From Oxalobacter vibrioformis (GTDB taxonomy: Bacteria; Pseudomonadota; Gammaproteobacteria; Burkholderiales; Burkholderiaceae_D), in contig NZ_CP098242.1 of assembly GCF_027118995.1 (NCBI RefSeq), positions 1,302,001 through 1,366,000 on the forward strand: a DNA stretch of 64,000 nt, written 5' to 3'. The notes beneath the pieces are model-generated. The model was not told where the DNA came from. It worked only from the letters and a program-made list of their open reading frames with translations, and did not search any database. Shown one piece after another: positions 42,525-51,116 of the stretch (within the stretch, counting starts at the first letter, position 1; each line of letters opens with the position of its first letter). Made by a program: the position numbers and the translations under genes.

Positions 42525-42620
42525 ATTAATTTCTGCTCTTTGAAAAGACCCTGCATTTTATTGCTGACAAGTACCTCAAAAAGGCGGCGTTTTTTCCTTT
42601 GCGCTATATCAAACTCTGGA

Positions 42621-42650
42621 ATTATACGTGCGCGAAATGAAACAAGTCAA
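42621..42650 (-). promoter_or_regulatory. Strong sigma70-type promoter of the atp operon
   Basis: On the minus strand the -35 TTGACT (42645-42650), an 18-bp spacer and a perfect -10 TATAAT (42621-42626) lie about 100 bp before atpI. The rest of the 42525-42807 gap is AT-rich and holds no gene that I can see. Confidence 0.75.
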
Positions 42651-42807
42651 TGACACAATTCGGCAATTTTTTGCATATAAAACAATTTATATTGCCGACT
42701 ATTGCGGTTTTCCGAAAGGGGTAGCGCGTAAATAGGGGAAAAAGCATTTATTAGCAAATTTTTAACGGAAAAAGCGCGGAAATAAAGATTGTTGCAAGAG
42801 GCGTTTT

Positions 42808-44295
42808 TCAGGGCAGTTTGGAGTTTCCGACATGAAGCAGGAGATCGCTGATCGAATGCTGCATGGTTTCAATCAGATAGGCCGGATAAACGCCAATCAG
42901 GACAACAAACACGGCGAGTATCCCCAGGATAAAAAATTCCCGGCGATTGATGTCCTTGAGCCTGGCGACGTGCTCACTTTCCACGGGACCGAAAACCACG
43001 CGCTTGACCATCCATAAAGAGTAGGCTGCACCCAGGACGAGTGTGGATGCGGTGAGCGCGCCCAGCCAGAAGTTGGCCTTGACCATGCCCATGATGACCA
43101 TGAATTCGCCGACAAACCCGGATGTGCCCGGCAGGGCGCAGTTGCCGATGGCAAACAGGACGAAGAGTACGGCAAAACGGGGCATGGTATTGACGACGCC
43201 GCCGTAATCCGCAATCTGCCGGTAGTGCGTCCGGTCATAAAGGATGCCGATACAAAGAAAAAGGGCGGATGAGACAAAGCCATGAGAGATCATCTGGATC
43301 ATCGCGCCTTCAACAGTGACCTGCTGAAAGAGAAAGAATCCCATTGTGACAAAGCCCATATGCACAATCGATGAATAGGCAACCAGTTTTTTCATGTCTT
43401 TTTGGACCATGGCCACAAAGCCGATATAAACAATAGCAATCAGTGAGAGGATGATCATGGTGCTGGAGAGGTAACGACAGGCATCCGGTGTAATGGGCAG
43501 CATGAAACGGATGAAACCGTACCCGCCAAGCTTGAGCATGATGGCAGCCAGAACAACAGACCCTTCGGTGGAGGCTTCCACGTGAGCATCCGGCAGCCAG
43601 GTATGCACCGGCCACATCGGCAGCTTGATGCCGAAAGCCAGCAAAAAGCCGATAAAAAGCGGAATCTGGATATGAAGTGCCAGCGGAAGGGCCTGCCAGG
43701 CAAAAATATCGAAGCTGCCGGTCTGAAGATATAAATAGATAATGGCGACCAGCATGAAAAGCGAGCCAAAGAAGGGATACAGGAAGAACTTGAACGCCGC
43801 AGGAATCCGTTTTTCCCCGCCCCATACGCCGATAATGATGAACATGGGGACCAGCGTGGCTTCAAAAAGGGCGTAGAAAAGCAGCCCATCAAGCGCACAG
43901 AAGGTGCCCGTCATCAGGCCGGAAAGAATCAGAAAGGCCCCGAGATACTGGGATAGATCGGTTTTATCGGAATCCCACGCGGAAAGCACAACGATACACA
44001 GAATAAACGCCGTCAGGATAACCAGCCAGAGCGATATACCATCGATACCCAGAGAGTAGCAAATCTGGAAGCGTTCTATCCAGGAGACTTTTTCGACAAA
44101 CTGCATGCCGGATTTGCTGCTGTCAAATCCGGCAACAAGCAAAAGCGAGAGTCCAAAACTCAGTACAGCCCCGGTCAGCGCAATCGCGCGCGAAACAGCC
44201 GGGCCGGTACGCTTCCCGGCCAGGAGAATCAGGAGCCCGAAAAGAATCGGGCACCAGATGGTCAGGCTTAAAACGGGCAGATTGGCTAAAAGCAT
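42808..44295 (-). CDS. nuoM: NADH-quinone oxidoreductase subunit M (antiporter-like)
   Basis: A 495-residue membrane protein with about 14 helices, homologous to proton-pumping subunit M of complex I. Key residues are present: the helix-5 glutamate in LLFYALFEATLVPMFIIIGVWGG and the helix-7 lysine in FGIKLPMWPVHTWLPDAHVEA. The next segment reads ASTEGSVVLAAIMLKLGGYG, where relatives usually have APTGGS or APTAGS. It follows nuoL by 38 bp. No nuoN follows; the next gene is atpI after a 283-bp gap. This organisation is unlike the normal nuoA-N operon. Confidence 0.92.
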   Translation of the reverse strand: MLLANLPVLSLTIWCPILFGLLILLAGKRTGPAVSRAIALTGAVLSFGLSLLLVAGFDSSKSGMQFVEKVSWIERFQICYSLGIDGISLWLVILTAFILCIVVLSAWDSDKTDLSQYLGAFLILSGLMTGTFCALDGLLFYALFEATLVPMFIIIGVWGGEKRIPAAFKFFLYPFFGSLFMLVAIIYLYLQTGSFDIFAWQALPLALHIQIPLFIGFLLAFGIKLPMWPVHTWLPDAHVEASTEGSVVLAAIMLKLGGYGFIRFMLPITPDACRYLSSTMIILSLIAIVYIGFVAMVQKDMKKLVAYSSIVHMGFVTMGFFLFQQVTVEGAMIQMISHGFVSSALFLCIGILYDRTHYRQIADYGGVVNTMPRFAVLFVLFAIGNCALPGTSGFVGEFMVIMGMVKANFWLGALTASTLVLGAAYSLWMVKRVVFGPVESEHVARLKDINRREFFILGILAVFVVLIGVYPAYLIETMQHSISDLLLHVGNSKLP

Positions 44296-44333
44296 GGTCG
44301 GTATTTCGTTTCAGAATGGTGCGTTATAAAACA

Positions 44334-46436
44334 TCATCGGCAAAAGTAAAGCAGGAAACACAGCAGGCTCACTATCATGACAAAGGCATAATGGTACAGG
44401 TATCCGGACTGCATGCGCCGTAAGATACCGGAAAAACCGGCAATAAGCCGGGCGCTGCCAGTGACGATCAGGCCGTCCAGAAACCGGATTTCTCCGAGTT
44501 TCCACAGGACATTGCCGACAAACAGGACAAATCGCGTCACGAATCTTTCACTGAAGTTGGTAAGCTGGCCAAACAGAAACAGGCGCTCGGATAGCTGTGC
44601 GCCTGTTGCCAGCAGCTTTTGTTCAAGCCAGCCAAGATAATACTGGTTCAGCAAAAGCCGGTAGAGCGCCGGCAGTTTCTTTGCCAGTTTTTGCGGCGCC
44701 TCCCGGTTGCGCAGATAAAAATATACAGCAACGCCTGTTCCTGCGATGAGCAGGAAGAAGGTGGGAGACAAAAGATCGTGTATTGCCATGGAAAAGGCCC
44801 CGGAGAAATTCCCGGCCAGGTTTTGCATGGCCGGGTGCCTGGTTGCATCAATAGTTATGGCGGAGCCAAAAAAATCGCCAAAGAGTATCGGGCCGATGGT
44901 TATACCGCCAATCAACAGGGCGGGAACAGCCAGGACAATGAGGGGGATCGTCATGATGCGTGGCGCATTGTGCGGGGTTTCACCCGGCAAGAGTCCCATA
45001 TGCTCGTGCGGGCCTGGTTTTTCATGTTCGGCTGTTGGATCGGGACGTATGCTGCCAAAACGGGATTCGCCGTGGAAAACCAGGAAAAACAGGCGGAAAG
45101 TGTAAAAGGCGGTGACAAAAATCCCCAGGCAGGCTGCGATGAGCGCAAAACGGCTGCCATAAATAAGATGGCCTTTTGCCAGCGCAAGGATAATGCTGTC
45201 TTTTGAATAAAACCCGGAAAAAAACGGAACACCGGCAAGAGAGAGTGAGGCGATCAGTGCGGTTATCCAGGTGGCAGGCATGTATTTCCGGAGTCCGCCC
45301 ATATTCCGGATATCCTGGTCGTGATTCATGCTGAGGATGACGACGCCAGCGGCGAGAAACAGCAGTGCCTTGAAAAAAGCATGGGTCATCAGGTGAAAAA
45401 TGGCGGCAGAATAGGCCGAGGTGCCCAGTGCGATGGTCATGTAGCCGAGCTGGGAGATGGTTGAGTAGGCAATGACCTGCTTGATGTCATTTCCGACCAT
45501 GGCAACCAGCCCCATGAAAAGCGCCGTAATGGAACCGATGATGAGCATGCATGACAGGACCGTCTCGGAAAGCTCAAACAGCGGGGACAGGCGTGTCACC
45601 ATGAAGATGCCGGCGGTGACCATGGTGGCGGCGTGAATCAGGGCCGAAACCGGTGTCGGCCCTTCCATGGAATCCGGCAGCCAGATATGCAGGGGGAACT
45701 GGGCGGATTTTCCCATCGCCCCGACAAAGAGGCAAAGGCAGGAAACCGTCATCATGTTCCAGTCAGTGCCTGGCAGTGTCATGCCGGCGATTTCGTGCCG
45801 TGCAGCGAAAAGATCATTGAATTGAAGAGAGCCTGCGGTTGAGAACAAAAGGCCAATACCAACAAGAAAGACGGCATCACTGATGCGATTGATCAGAAAC
45901 GCTCTTGTGCCGGCAGTGGCAGCAGCCGGCCGTTCATGCCAGAACCCGATCAGAAGATAGGAGGCCAGCCCGACCGCTTCCCATCCGAAAAAAAGCTGAA
46001 GAAAGTTGTTGGCCATTACCAGCATCAGCATGGCAAAGGTAAAAAAAGCGATGCAGGCGAAGAAGCGGCTGTTGCCGGGATCGTCTTTCATGTAGCCGAC
46101 AGAGTAGATGTGAACCATCAGTGAGATGAATGTGACCACGCACATCATGAGTGCTGTCAGGCCATCGACCATCAGGCCGATATCCGCACGGAAGTCGTCT
46201 GAAGCCGCCCAGCTGTATATGGGCTGGTTAAGGATTTCTCCCTGCGCTGTCCAGTAAAGCGCATACAAGGAGATCAGAAAGGAAAGCAGCACACCTGAAA
46301 TGGTAAACAGATGTGACAGGCGGGAGTGCCGGAGCTTTCCGATAAAGCCTGTTCCCAGCAGACCGGCAAAAATGGCTCCTGCCAGTGGCGCGAGAGGTGC
46401 CGCCAAAAGCAGGTAAGCGTTCATTTGTCCTGTCAT
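44334..46436 (-). CDS. nuoL: NADH-quinone oxidoreductase subunit L (antiporter-like)
   Basis: A 700-residue membrane protein, the distal proton pump of complex I. The helix-5 glutamate (FFGWEAVGLASYLLIGFW) and helix-7 lysine (GAMGKSAQFPLHIWLPDSMEGPTPVSALIHAATMV) are intact, and the long C-terminal part includes the lateral amphipathic helix region. The segment at about 600-660 (KLLATGAQLSERLFLFGQ...) is somewhat longer than I expect. The sequence ends QSGYLYHYAFVMIVSLLCF, as in true NuoL. No nuoK or nuoJ lies upstream; the preceding gene is an MBL hydrolase. Confidence 0.93.
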   Translation of the reverse strand: MTGQMNAYLLLAAPLAPLAGAIFAGLLGTGFIGKLRHSRLSHLFTISGVLLSFLISLYALYWTAQGEILNQPIYSWAASDDFRADIGLMVDGLTALMMCVVTFISLMVHIYSVGYMKDDPGNSRFFACIAFFTFAMLMLVMANNFLQLFFGWEAVGLASYLLIGFWHERPAAATAGTRAFLINRISDAVFLVGIGLLFSTAGSLQFNDLFAARHEIAGMTLPGTDWNMMTVSCLCLFVGAMGKSAQFPLHIWLPDSMEGPTPVSALIHAATMVTAGIFMVTRLSPLFELSETVLSCMLIIGSITALFMGLVAMVGNDIKQVIAYSTISQLGYMTIALGTSAYSAAIFHLMTHAFFKALLFLAAGVVILSMNHDQDIRNMGGLRKYMPATWITALIASLSLAGVPFFSGFYSKDSIILALAKGHLIYGSRFALIAACLGIFVTAFYTFRLFFLVFHGESRFGSIRPDPTAEHEKPGPHEHMGLLPGETPHNAPRIMTIPLIVLAVPALLIGGITIGPILFGDFFGSAITIDATRHPAMQNLAGNFSGAFSMAIHDLLSPTFFLLIAGTGVAVYFYLRNREAPQKLAKKLPALYRLLLNQYYLGWLEQKLLATGAQLSERLFLFGQLTNFSERFVTRFVLFVGNVLWKLGEIRFLDGLIVTGSARLIAGFSGILRRMQSGYLYHYAFVMIVSLLCFLLYFCR

Positions 46437-46593
46437 GAAAAAGCTGAATAAAATCGAAGAATCCAGGACATGTCCGTCGGGATTTTCATGGTTACGTGAT
46501 GGGCATCCGATGGTTTGACACGTCCATCTGTCATGATACCAAATTGGCGACTTCTTGGGCGTGTATTTCGTTTGAAAGGCGCCAAATCGCCAA

Positions 46594-46631
46594 CAAAAAA
46601 CAGGCTGATGCAGTTTGTCGCATCAGCCTGT
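46594..46631 (-). terminator. Intrinsic terminator after the MBL-fold hydrolase gene
   Basis: A 12-bp perfect stem (ACAGGCTGATGC at 46600-46611 with GCATCAGCCTGT at 46620-46631) is followed on the minus strand by a run of six U. It separates the hydrolase transcript from nuoL, so nuoLM should have its own promoter in 46437-46590, which I could not pinpoint. Confidence 0.85.
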
Positions 46632-46669
46632 CAGCAAAATAAAGGTATCCGGCAGCTTGCCAAAGCCTG

Positions 46670-47311
46670 TTATTTTTTGTCCGGAACGTACTGGTTACCC
46701 CGCCGTTCACTGCCAATTGTTGAGACCGGGCCATGGCCCGGAATAAACTGGACATCATCTCCGAGCGTGTACATGTTTTCACGAATGGATTTGACCAGTG
46801 CATTGAAACTGCCATTGGGAAGATCTGTCCGGCCGACTGATCCGGCGAAAAGCACATCACCGGAAATGGCAACTTTCGTTGGGGCATGAAAGAAAATTAC
46901 ATGCCCGGGAGAGTGTCCTGGACAATGAAATACCTGGAGTGTTTCATTGCCGACCGTGACAGTATCGCCCTGGTTCAGCCAGCGGTCAGGGGTAAATGGC
47001 GCACCTGCCGGCAGGCCCCACATACGGGTCTGACTGGTTGCCAGTTCATCCAGAAGATAGGCATCGGCTTCATTCGGGCCTTCAATCGGTACGCCAAACT
47101 GGTCGGCCAGCGTTTTTGCGCCGCCACAGTGGTCAAGATGACCATGGGTGACAAGCACTTTTTCGAGGGTTAAGCCACGCTGCTCAATGGCAGCTGCGAT
47201 TTTTGCAACATCACCGCCCGGATCGACGACTGCAGCCTTGTTGGTGTTTTCGTCCCACATCAGGGTACAGTTTTGCTGAAAAGGGGTAACGGGTATGATC
47301 TGAAATTTCAT
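46670..47311 (-). CDS. MBL-fold metallo-hydrolase (glyoxalase II-like, YcbL type)
   Basis: A 213-residue cytoplasmic metallo-beta-lactamase-fold hydrolase. The metal motif is THGHLDHCGG near residues 55-64, with further ligands in HCPGHSPGHV, ISGDVLFAGSVGRTDLP and FIPGHGPVST. Similarity and length match the YcbL branch of type II glyoxalases, thioester hydrolases that act on S-lactoylglutathione. The exact substrate is an inference. It stands alone with its own terminator. Confidence 0.85.
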   Translation of the reverse strand: MKFQIIPVTPFQQNCTLMWDENTNKAAVVDPGGDVAKIAAAIEQRGLTLEKVLVTHGHLDHCGGAKTLADQFGVPIEGPNEADAYLLDELATSQTRMWGLPAGAPFTPDRWLNQGDTVTVGNETLQVFHCPGHSPGHVIFFHAPTKVAISGDVLFAGSVGRTDLPNGSFNALVKSIRENMYTLGDDVQFIPGHGPVSTIGSERRGNQYVPDKK

Positions 47312-47455
47312 ATCGATTAAAAAAAACAGTTGAGGGAAGGGTGTTATTTATTGGCAGGAGAATGCATTATGCGTACTCTGCTTTTTTATCGAGATGCCCA
47401 ATCCGGCCAAAACCGGTTACGCAACCACATTTTGCCACAACTTGTTCATTCTGTA

Positions 47456-47474
47456 TGAAAACGCAGCGTTTTCA
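47456..47474. other. Short palindrome at the end of the SPOR gene
   Basis: TGAAAACGC and GCGTTTTCA meet around a single A (47465). The TGA at the right edge is the complement of the SPOR gene stop. It could form a small hairpin that protects or ends the leftward mRNA, but there is no U tract. Confidence 0.35.
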
Positions 47475-48164
47475 TGCCGGATTTTCCTGCGCAACCGGGC
47501 AGTATTGCACGGATTGGCCCGGAAAGCGGCCCAGAATCGTTTCCAGCGCTCTTAGCTGTTCTTCATTGAGATTGTTCAGCCGGTAAACCAGTTTTTCCAC
47601 CGCCGTGCCGCGAGGCGCAATCTGCAAATCGCTCACCCCGGCTTTTTCTGCTTCCGCCGCATAATTGGCGGCGGCGTCCCGGGTTTTGAAAACGCCCAGC
47701 GAGATAGCCCATCGCAATTTGGATTGGTCCTTGATCAGGTAATAGCTTTCAATTCCCTTTTCTTTCAGCGCGGTGATTTTTGCCTCCGCCGCTTTCTGGT
47801 CTGCTGATGGGGGAACAAAAACCATATAAGTACTGCTTTCCTGTACCGGTGTCAGGCTGATATCTTCGGGATTCAAGGAAAGCGAAGGGAGTTGCTGTTC
47901 AAAGCCTGTTGCTTCTGATTTACTGAAACGGCCGATTTCAACACAACGCCCGGCAGCCGCGATATCCTGATGGGCGATTTTGGCCTTGGCAATGGCCCGG
48001 TTGATTTCATCAGCCGAGAGCAGGCGGACCTGATCTTCACGGTATTGATAGTTTAAGCGCTCCGGTTCACGTTTACCCGGTGATGGCGCGTCATAATAGG
48101 TTTGCTGAAAGACAAACAGGACAATATTGGCAGCAAGTAATATCCAGAAGAAAAATTTCAGCAT
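47472..48164 (-). CDS. SPOR-domain membrane protein
   Basis: A 230-residue protein with an N-terminal membrane helix (residues 3-20, KFFFWILLAANIVLFVFQ) and a periplasmic part. Two regions resemble SPOR repeats, which bind denuded septal peptidoglycan: STYMVFVPPSADQKAAEAKITALKEKGIESYYL and LRWAISLGVFKTRDAAANYAAEAEKAGV. It overlaps the coaX end by 7 bp. The birA-coaX-SPOR arrangement is common in Burkholderiales. A cell-division role is inferred from the domain only. Confidence 0.82.
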   Translation of the reverse strand: MLKFFFWILLAANIVLFVFQQTYYDAPSPGKREPERLNYQYREDQVRLLSADEINRAIAKAKIAHQDIAAAGRCVEIGRFSKSEATGFEQQLPSLSLNPEDISLTPVQESSTYMVFVPPSADQKAAEAKITALKEKGIESYYLIKDQSKLRWAISLGVFKTRDAAANYAAEAEKAGVSDLQIAPRGTAVEKLVYRLNNLNEEQLRALETILGRFPGQSVQYCPVAQENPA

Positions 48165-48955
48165 AAGGGATCCGATGCGTGTTGTTGGGCATCTGCCGCA
48201 TGCAGGCCGATTAGTACCAGATTATCCACAATTTGGGCCGGGATAGAAAGATAGGGCATGACCAGTTTTGCCGCGCCGCCCGACAGAATGCACCGGACAT
48301 TGCCGAGAGGTTTTGCATGCACCGTGACGGCATGCTCAATGGCCCCAGCCTGAGCCGTCATGCATCCGTTACGAATGGCGCTGATGGTATCGGTAGCAAA
48401 AGCCGGTATATTTTCCGTCATTTGCCCAATATCCGGGAGTTGTGCCGTATTCCCGGCAAGAGAATTGGCCATCAGGCGAAGGCCCGGCAGGATCATCCCG
48501 CCAATGAAAACGCCATCAGAAGAGAGTGTATCAATGGTTGTTGCCGTGCCACAGGTCACGACAACCAGATTTTCATTCGGGAAAAGCGAGCGGGCGCCGA
48601 CCAGTGAGGCAAAGCGATCGCTGCCAAGCTGGGAAAAATCGTCATAGCTGTTTTTCACGCCGGCAAGTACTGGGGCGGAAGCAAACCATGCAATATTATC
48701 CGGCTCAGGCTGCAGCTTCCTGATGAGGTCTGTGAGTCTTTCTTTTGCTGTGATGCCTGCGACATTCGAAATCAAAACCCGGCTAACAGCGCGTTCCGGT
48801 TTTACCTGCTGCCACAAATCATACAGTGTGTCGGTTTCATGGTGCGGTGTTTCGCCGGCATGCAGCCAGGATGCCGGACCGGTGCCAGCAGACATGTCGG
48901 CTGGTGCAAGTGCCCATTTTATCAGCGAGTTTCCTGCATCAATCAACAAAAGCAT
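48158..48955 (-). CDS. coaX: Type III pantothenate kinase
   Basis: A 265-residue ASKHA-fold kinase, the first step of coenzyme A synthesis. The phosphate motif MLLLIDAGNSLIKWAL is at 1-16. GSDRFASLVGARSLFPNENLVVVTCGTATTIDTL (about 112-145) contains the pantothenate-binding and catalytic aspartate. GGMILPGLRLMANSL follows. Type III kinases are not feedback-inhibited by CoA. It lies 8 bp after birA and overlaps the SPOR gene. Confidence 0.93.
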   Translation of the reverse strand: MLLLIDAGNSLIKWALAPADMSAGTGPASWLHAGETPHHETDTLYDLWQQVKPERAVSRVLISNVAGITAKERLTDLIRKLQPEPDNIAWFASAPVLAGVKNSYDDFSQLGSDRFASLVGARSLFPNENLVVVTCGTATTIDTLSSDGVFIGGMILPGLRLMANSLAGNTAQLPDIGQMTENIPAFATDTISAIRNGCMTAQAGAIEHAVTVHAKPLGNVRCILSGGAAKLVMPYLSIPAQIVDNLVLIGLHAADAQQHASDPLC

Positions 48956-48963
48956 CGTCTGCC

Positions 48964-49764
48964 CTATTCATTATCCTGTCGAAGGGAAACCTCTCCGGCA
49001 CTGAAAGCCGTCCGGTTGCCATTTTCCTCAAGAATCAACCGGCCATATTCGTCAATGCCGACAACCATTCCAGAGTGTTTTGGCTGGCCATCCCGAAATA
49101 CGATGACCTTTTTTCGGTCATACGCATGCAGCGCGTTCCATGAGGTCACAAACGCGGCAAGACCATCGCTTTCAAATTGCGTAAAAGTGCCCACCAGTTG
49201 ATTCAGCAAAGTGGCCACCAAAAGATTTTTATCCATATTGGAAAGCCACAATGCTTCTGCAGCCGGCTGGCTGATTTGTGTTTCCAGCTCATCTGGCAGT
49301 TGCAGATTGATTCCGATTCCGATAATAACCCAATTTTTATCCGGGGCCTGCCTGTTTGGCTCGGAAGAGCGTTCGACAAGGATACCGGCCAGTTTTTTCC
49401 CATCCTTTAATACGTCGTTTGGCCATTTGAGTGTGACAAGAACACCCAGTTCCCGCAGCGAACGGGCAAGAGAAACACCAATAACCAATGACAGTCCAGC
49501 CAGTTCGGCTGCCGGACGCAGAAAAGGCCATGCCAGTGAAAATGTCAGTGAGGCATCAGGTGCTGAATGCCAGACTTTACCGCCGCGCCCCCGGCCGGCT
49601 GTCTGGCGTCGTGCCAGAAGCATTGTGGGAGAAGAAAGGGCAAAAGCGCGTTTCAGAAGGTCGGTATTGGTCGAGCCGGTTTCATCAATAATTTCAATCG
49701 CAATTTTCCTGGCTTGCCGGTCAAGGCCTGCGGCGATACGATTGGCGCTGATGGCTTCAGTCAT
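48964..49764 (-). CDS. birA: Biotin--[acetyl-CoA-carboxylase] ligase, HTH-less form
   Basis: A 266-residue biotin protein ligase. The catalytic domain shows IEIIDETGSTNTDLLKRA, the biotinyl-AMP loop GRGRGGKVWHSAPDASLTFSLAWP, and VTLKWPNDVLKDGKKLAGILVE; a small C-terminal SH3-like domain follows (about 215-262). The N-terminal helix-turn-helix of E. coli BirA is absent, so it should be a ligase without repressor function. I chose the ATG at 49764 (MTEAISANR). The frame is open to 49872, but the extra residues are basic and unlike an HTH. No clear ribosome binding site decides between them. Confidence 0.88.
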   Translation of the reverse strand: MTEAISANRIAAGLDRQARKIAIEIIDETGSTNTDLLKRAFALSSPTMLLARRQTAGRGRGGKVWHSAPDASLTFSLAWPFLRPAAELAGLSLVIGVSLARSLRELGVLVTLKWPNDVLKDGKKLAGILVERSSEPNRQAPDKNWVIIGIGINLQLPDELETQISQPAAEALWLSNMDKNLLVATLLNQLVGTFTQFESDGLAAFVTSWNALHAYDRKKVIVFRDGQPKHSGMVVGIDEYGRLILEENGNRTAFSAGEVSLRQDNE

Positions 49765-49994
49765 AAGGGCGAAATACGGATTGGACAGCGGTTTTATTTT
49801 CTTAAATGGGGTTATTTTACATGCTGGAAACTTTCCGATCAGGCGTTCAACCATTATCATCACAGCAAACACATGAATTTGAGCGGTAATTGATTATTCC
49901 GTTATGTTACCCTCACAAAATGCATTACAGTCAGCAAAATGTGGATTGCGGTGTTGCAAACGTGACAGGGCATCGTTAAATAGAAGGAATGCTA

Positions 49995-51116
49995 ATGCGT
50001 AAGGCAATGGCCCCGAAACTTCAGGTCGCAGGAAAAAACCAGGTAATGGCCAGCGGTTGCTGGCGGGTGGAATCGCTTGCATCCAAAGGAGCGCTTCCTG
50101 TCATCCGCTCAACCATGAAAACCGTTGCAGGAAAGCAGGATGTTTCGTGGGATCTGTCGCAGATATCAGAATTGGATTATATCGGTGCGCAGTTTTTGTG
50201 GGATGCCTGGGGACACCAGTTGCCTTCACACCTGACAATGCATCCTGAACATCAGGTGCTTTTTGATCGTCTGAAAAAGGCGGGCGACCTGAGTTTAAGC
50301 CAGGTTAAAAAAGAGCCGGTCCGCCTTGCCACCATGGCGAAAAGATTGTGGAGCACCCTTCACAGCCATTTTATTGATCTGGTTACCCTGACGGGGCAAT
50401 TTATGCTGGACTGTTACCAGTTTGCCAAAAATCCACTGCGGGGGCCCTGGAAAGAAATATCAGCCAATATTTATAATGCTGGGAGCCGCGCTATTGGTAT
50501 TACGGCACTGGTTGGTATTCTGATTGGTGTTGTCCTTTCCTATCTGTCCGCGCAACAGCTGCATAATTTTGGCGGCGACCCTTATCTTGTGGATTTGCTG
50601 GGTATTGGCATTACCCGTGAACTGGGCCCCTTGCTTGCCGCGATTCTTGTCGCCGGCCGTTCGGGATCATCCATGACAGCGCAGATAGGCGTTATGCGCG
50701 TGACAGAAGAACTGGATGCCATGCAGGTCATGGGCATGTCACATGGTTTCCGGCTTGTTTTGCCGAAAGTGCTGGCCCTGTCTGTTGTGATGCCGCTTTT
50801 AGTGATGTGGACAAATATCGTGGCGCTGATTGGCGGCATGATGGCAGCCCAGGCCTCCATCGGGCTGTCAGCCAGCTATTTTATTTCCGCTCTGCCGGCA
50901 TCGGTTCCTCCGGCCAATCTGGCGATTGGCCTGGGCAAAGGCATCGTTTTTGGCGCCTTGATTGCGTTGGTTTCCTGTCATTTCGGACTCAGAATCAAGC
51001 CTAATACGGAGAGTCTTGGACAGGGGACAACCAGTGCGGTTGTTACCGCCATTACCGTTGTGATTTTGGCGGATGCCGTTTTTGCCATCGTGCTTCAGCA
51101 TGTGGGGTGGTCATGA
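49995..51116 (+). CDS. STAS-MlaE fusion permease of an Mla-type lipid ABC transporter
   Basis: A 373-residue protein. The N-terminal STAS-like domain (about 25-105, with DVSWDLSQISELDYIGAQFLWDAWG) is followed by an MlaE permease (about 150-370). The permease carries IGVVLSYLSAQQLHNFGGDPYLVDLLGIGITRELGPLLAAILVAGRSGS, the coupling motif that contacts the ATPase. In E. coli the STAS protein MlaB and permease MlaE are separate; here they are one chain. The ATG at 49995 has AAGGA 6 bp upstream. It forms an operon with the ATPase (ATGA overlap), MCE protein and lipoprotein. Glycerophospholipid transport is inferred. Confidence 0.9.
   Translation: MRKAMAPKLQVAGKNQVMASGCWRVESLASKGALPVIRSTMKTVAGKQDVSWDLSQISELDYIGAQFLWDAWGHQLPSHLTMHPEHQVLFDRLKKAGDLSLSQVKKEPVRLATMAKRLWSTLHSHFIDLVTLTGQFMLDCYQFAKNPLRGPWKEISANIYNAGSRAIGITALVGILIGVVLSYLSAQQLHNFGGDPYLVDLLGIGITRELGPLLAAILVAGRSGSSMTAQIGVMRVTEELDAMQVMGMSHGFRLVLPKVLALSVVMPLLVMWTNIVALIGGMMAAQASIGLSASYFISALPASVPPANLAIGLGKGIVFGALIALVSCHFGLRIKPNTESLGQGTTSAVVTAITVVILADAVFAIVLQHVGWS

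Noticed and set aside
42525..42807. Remnant of nuoN between nuoM and atpI
   Set aside because: Only 283 bp, AT-rich, with the atp promoter; no hydrophobic reading frame or NuoN-like segment is visible.
47341..47471. Small plus-strand gene after GGAG near 47358
   Set aside because: The frame runs into the antisense of the SPOR gene, has no recognisable features, and codes for a basic cysteine-rich shadow peptide.
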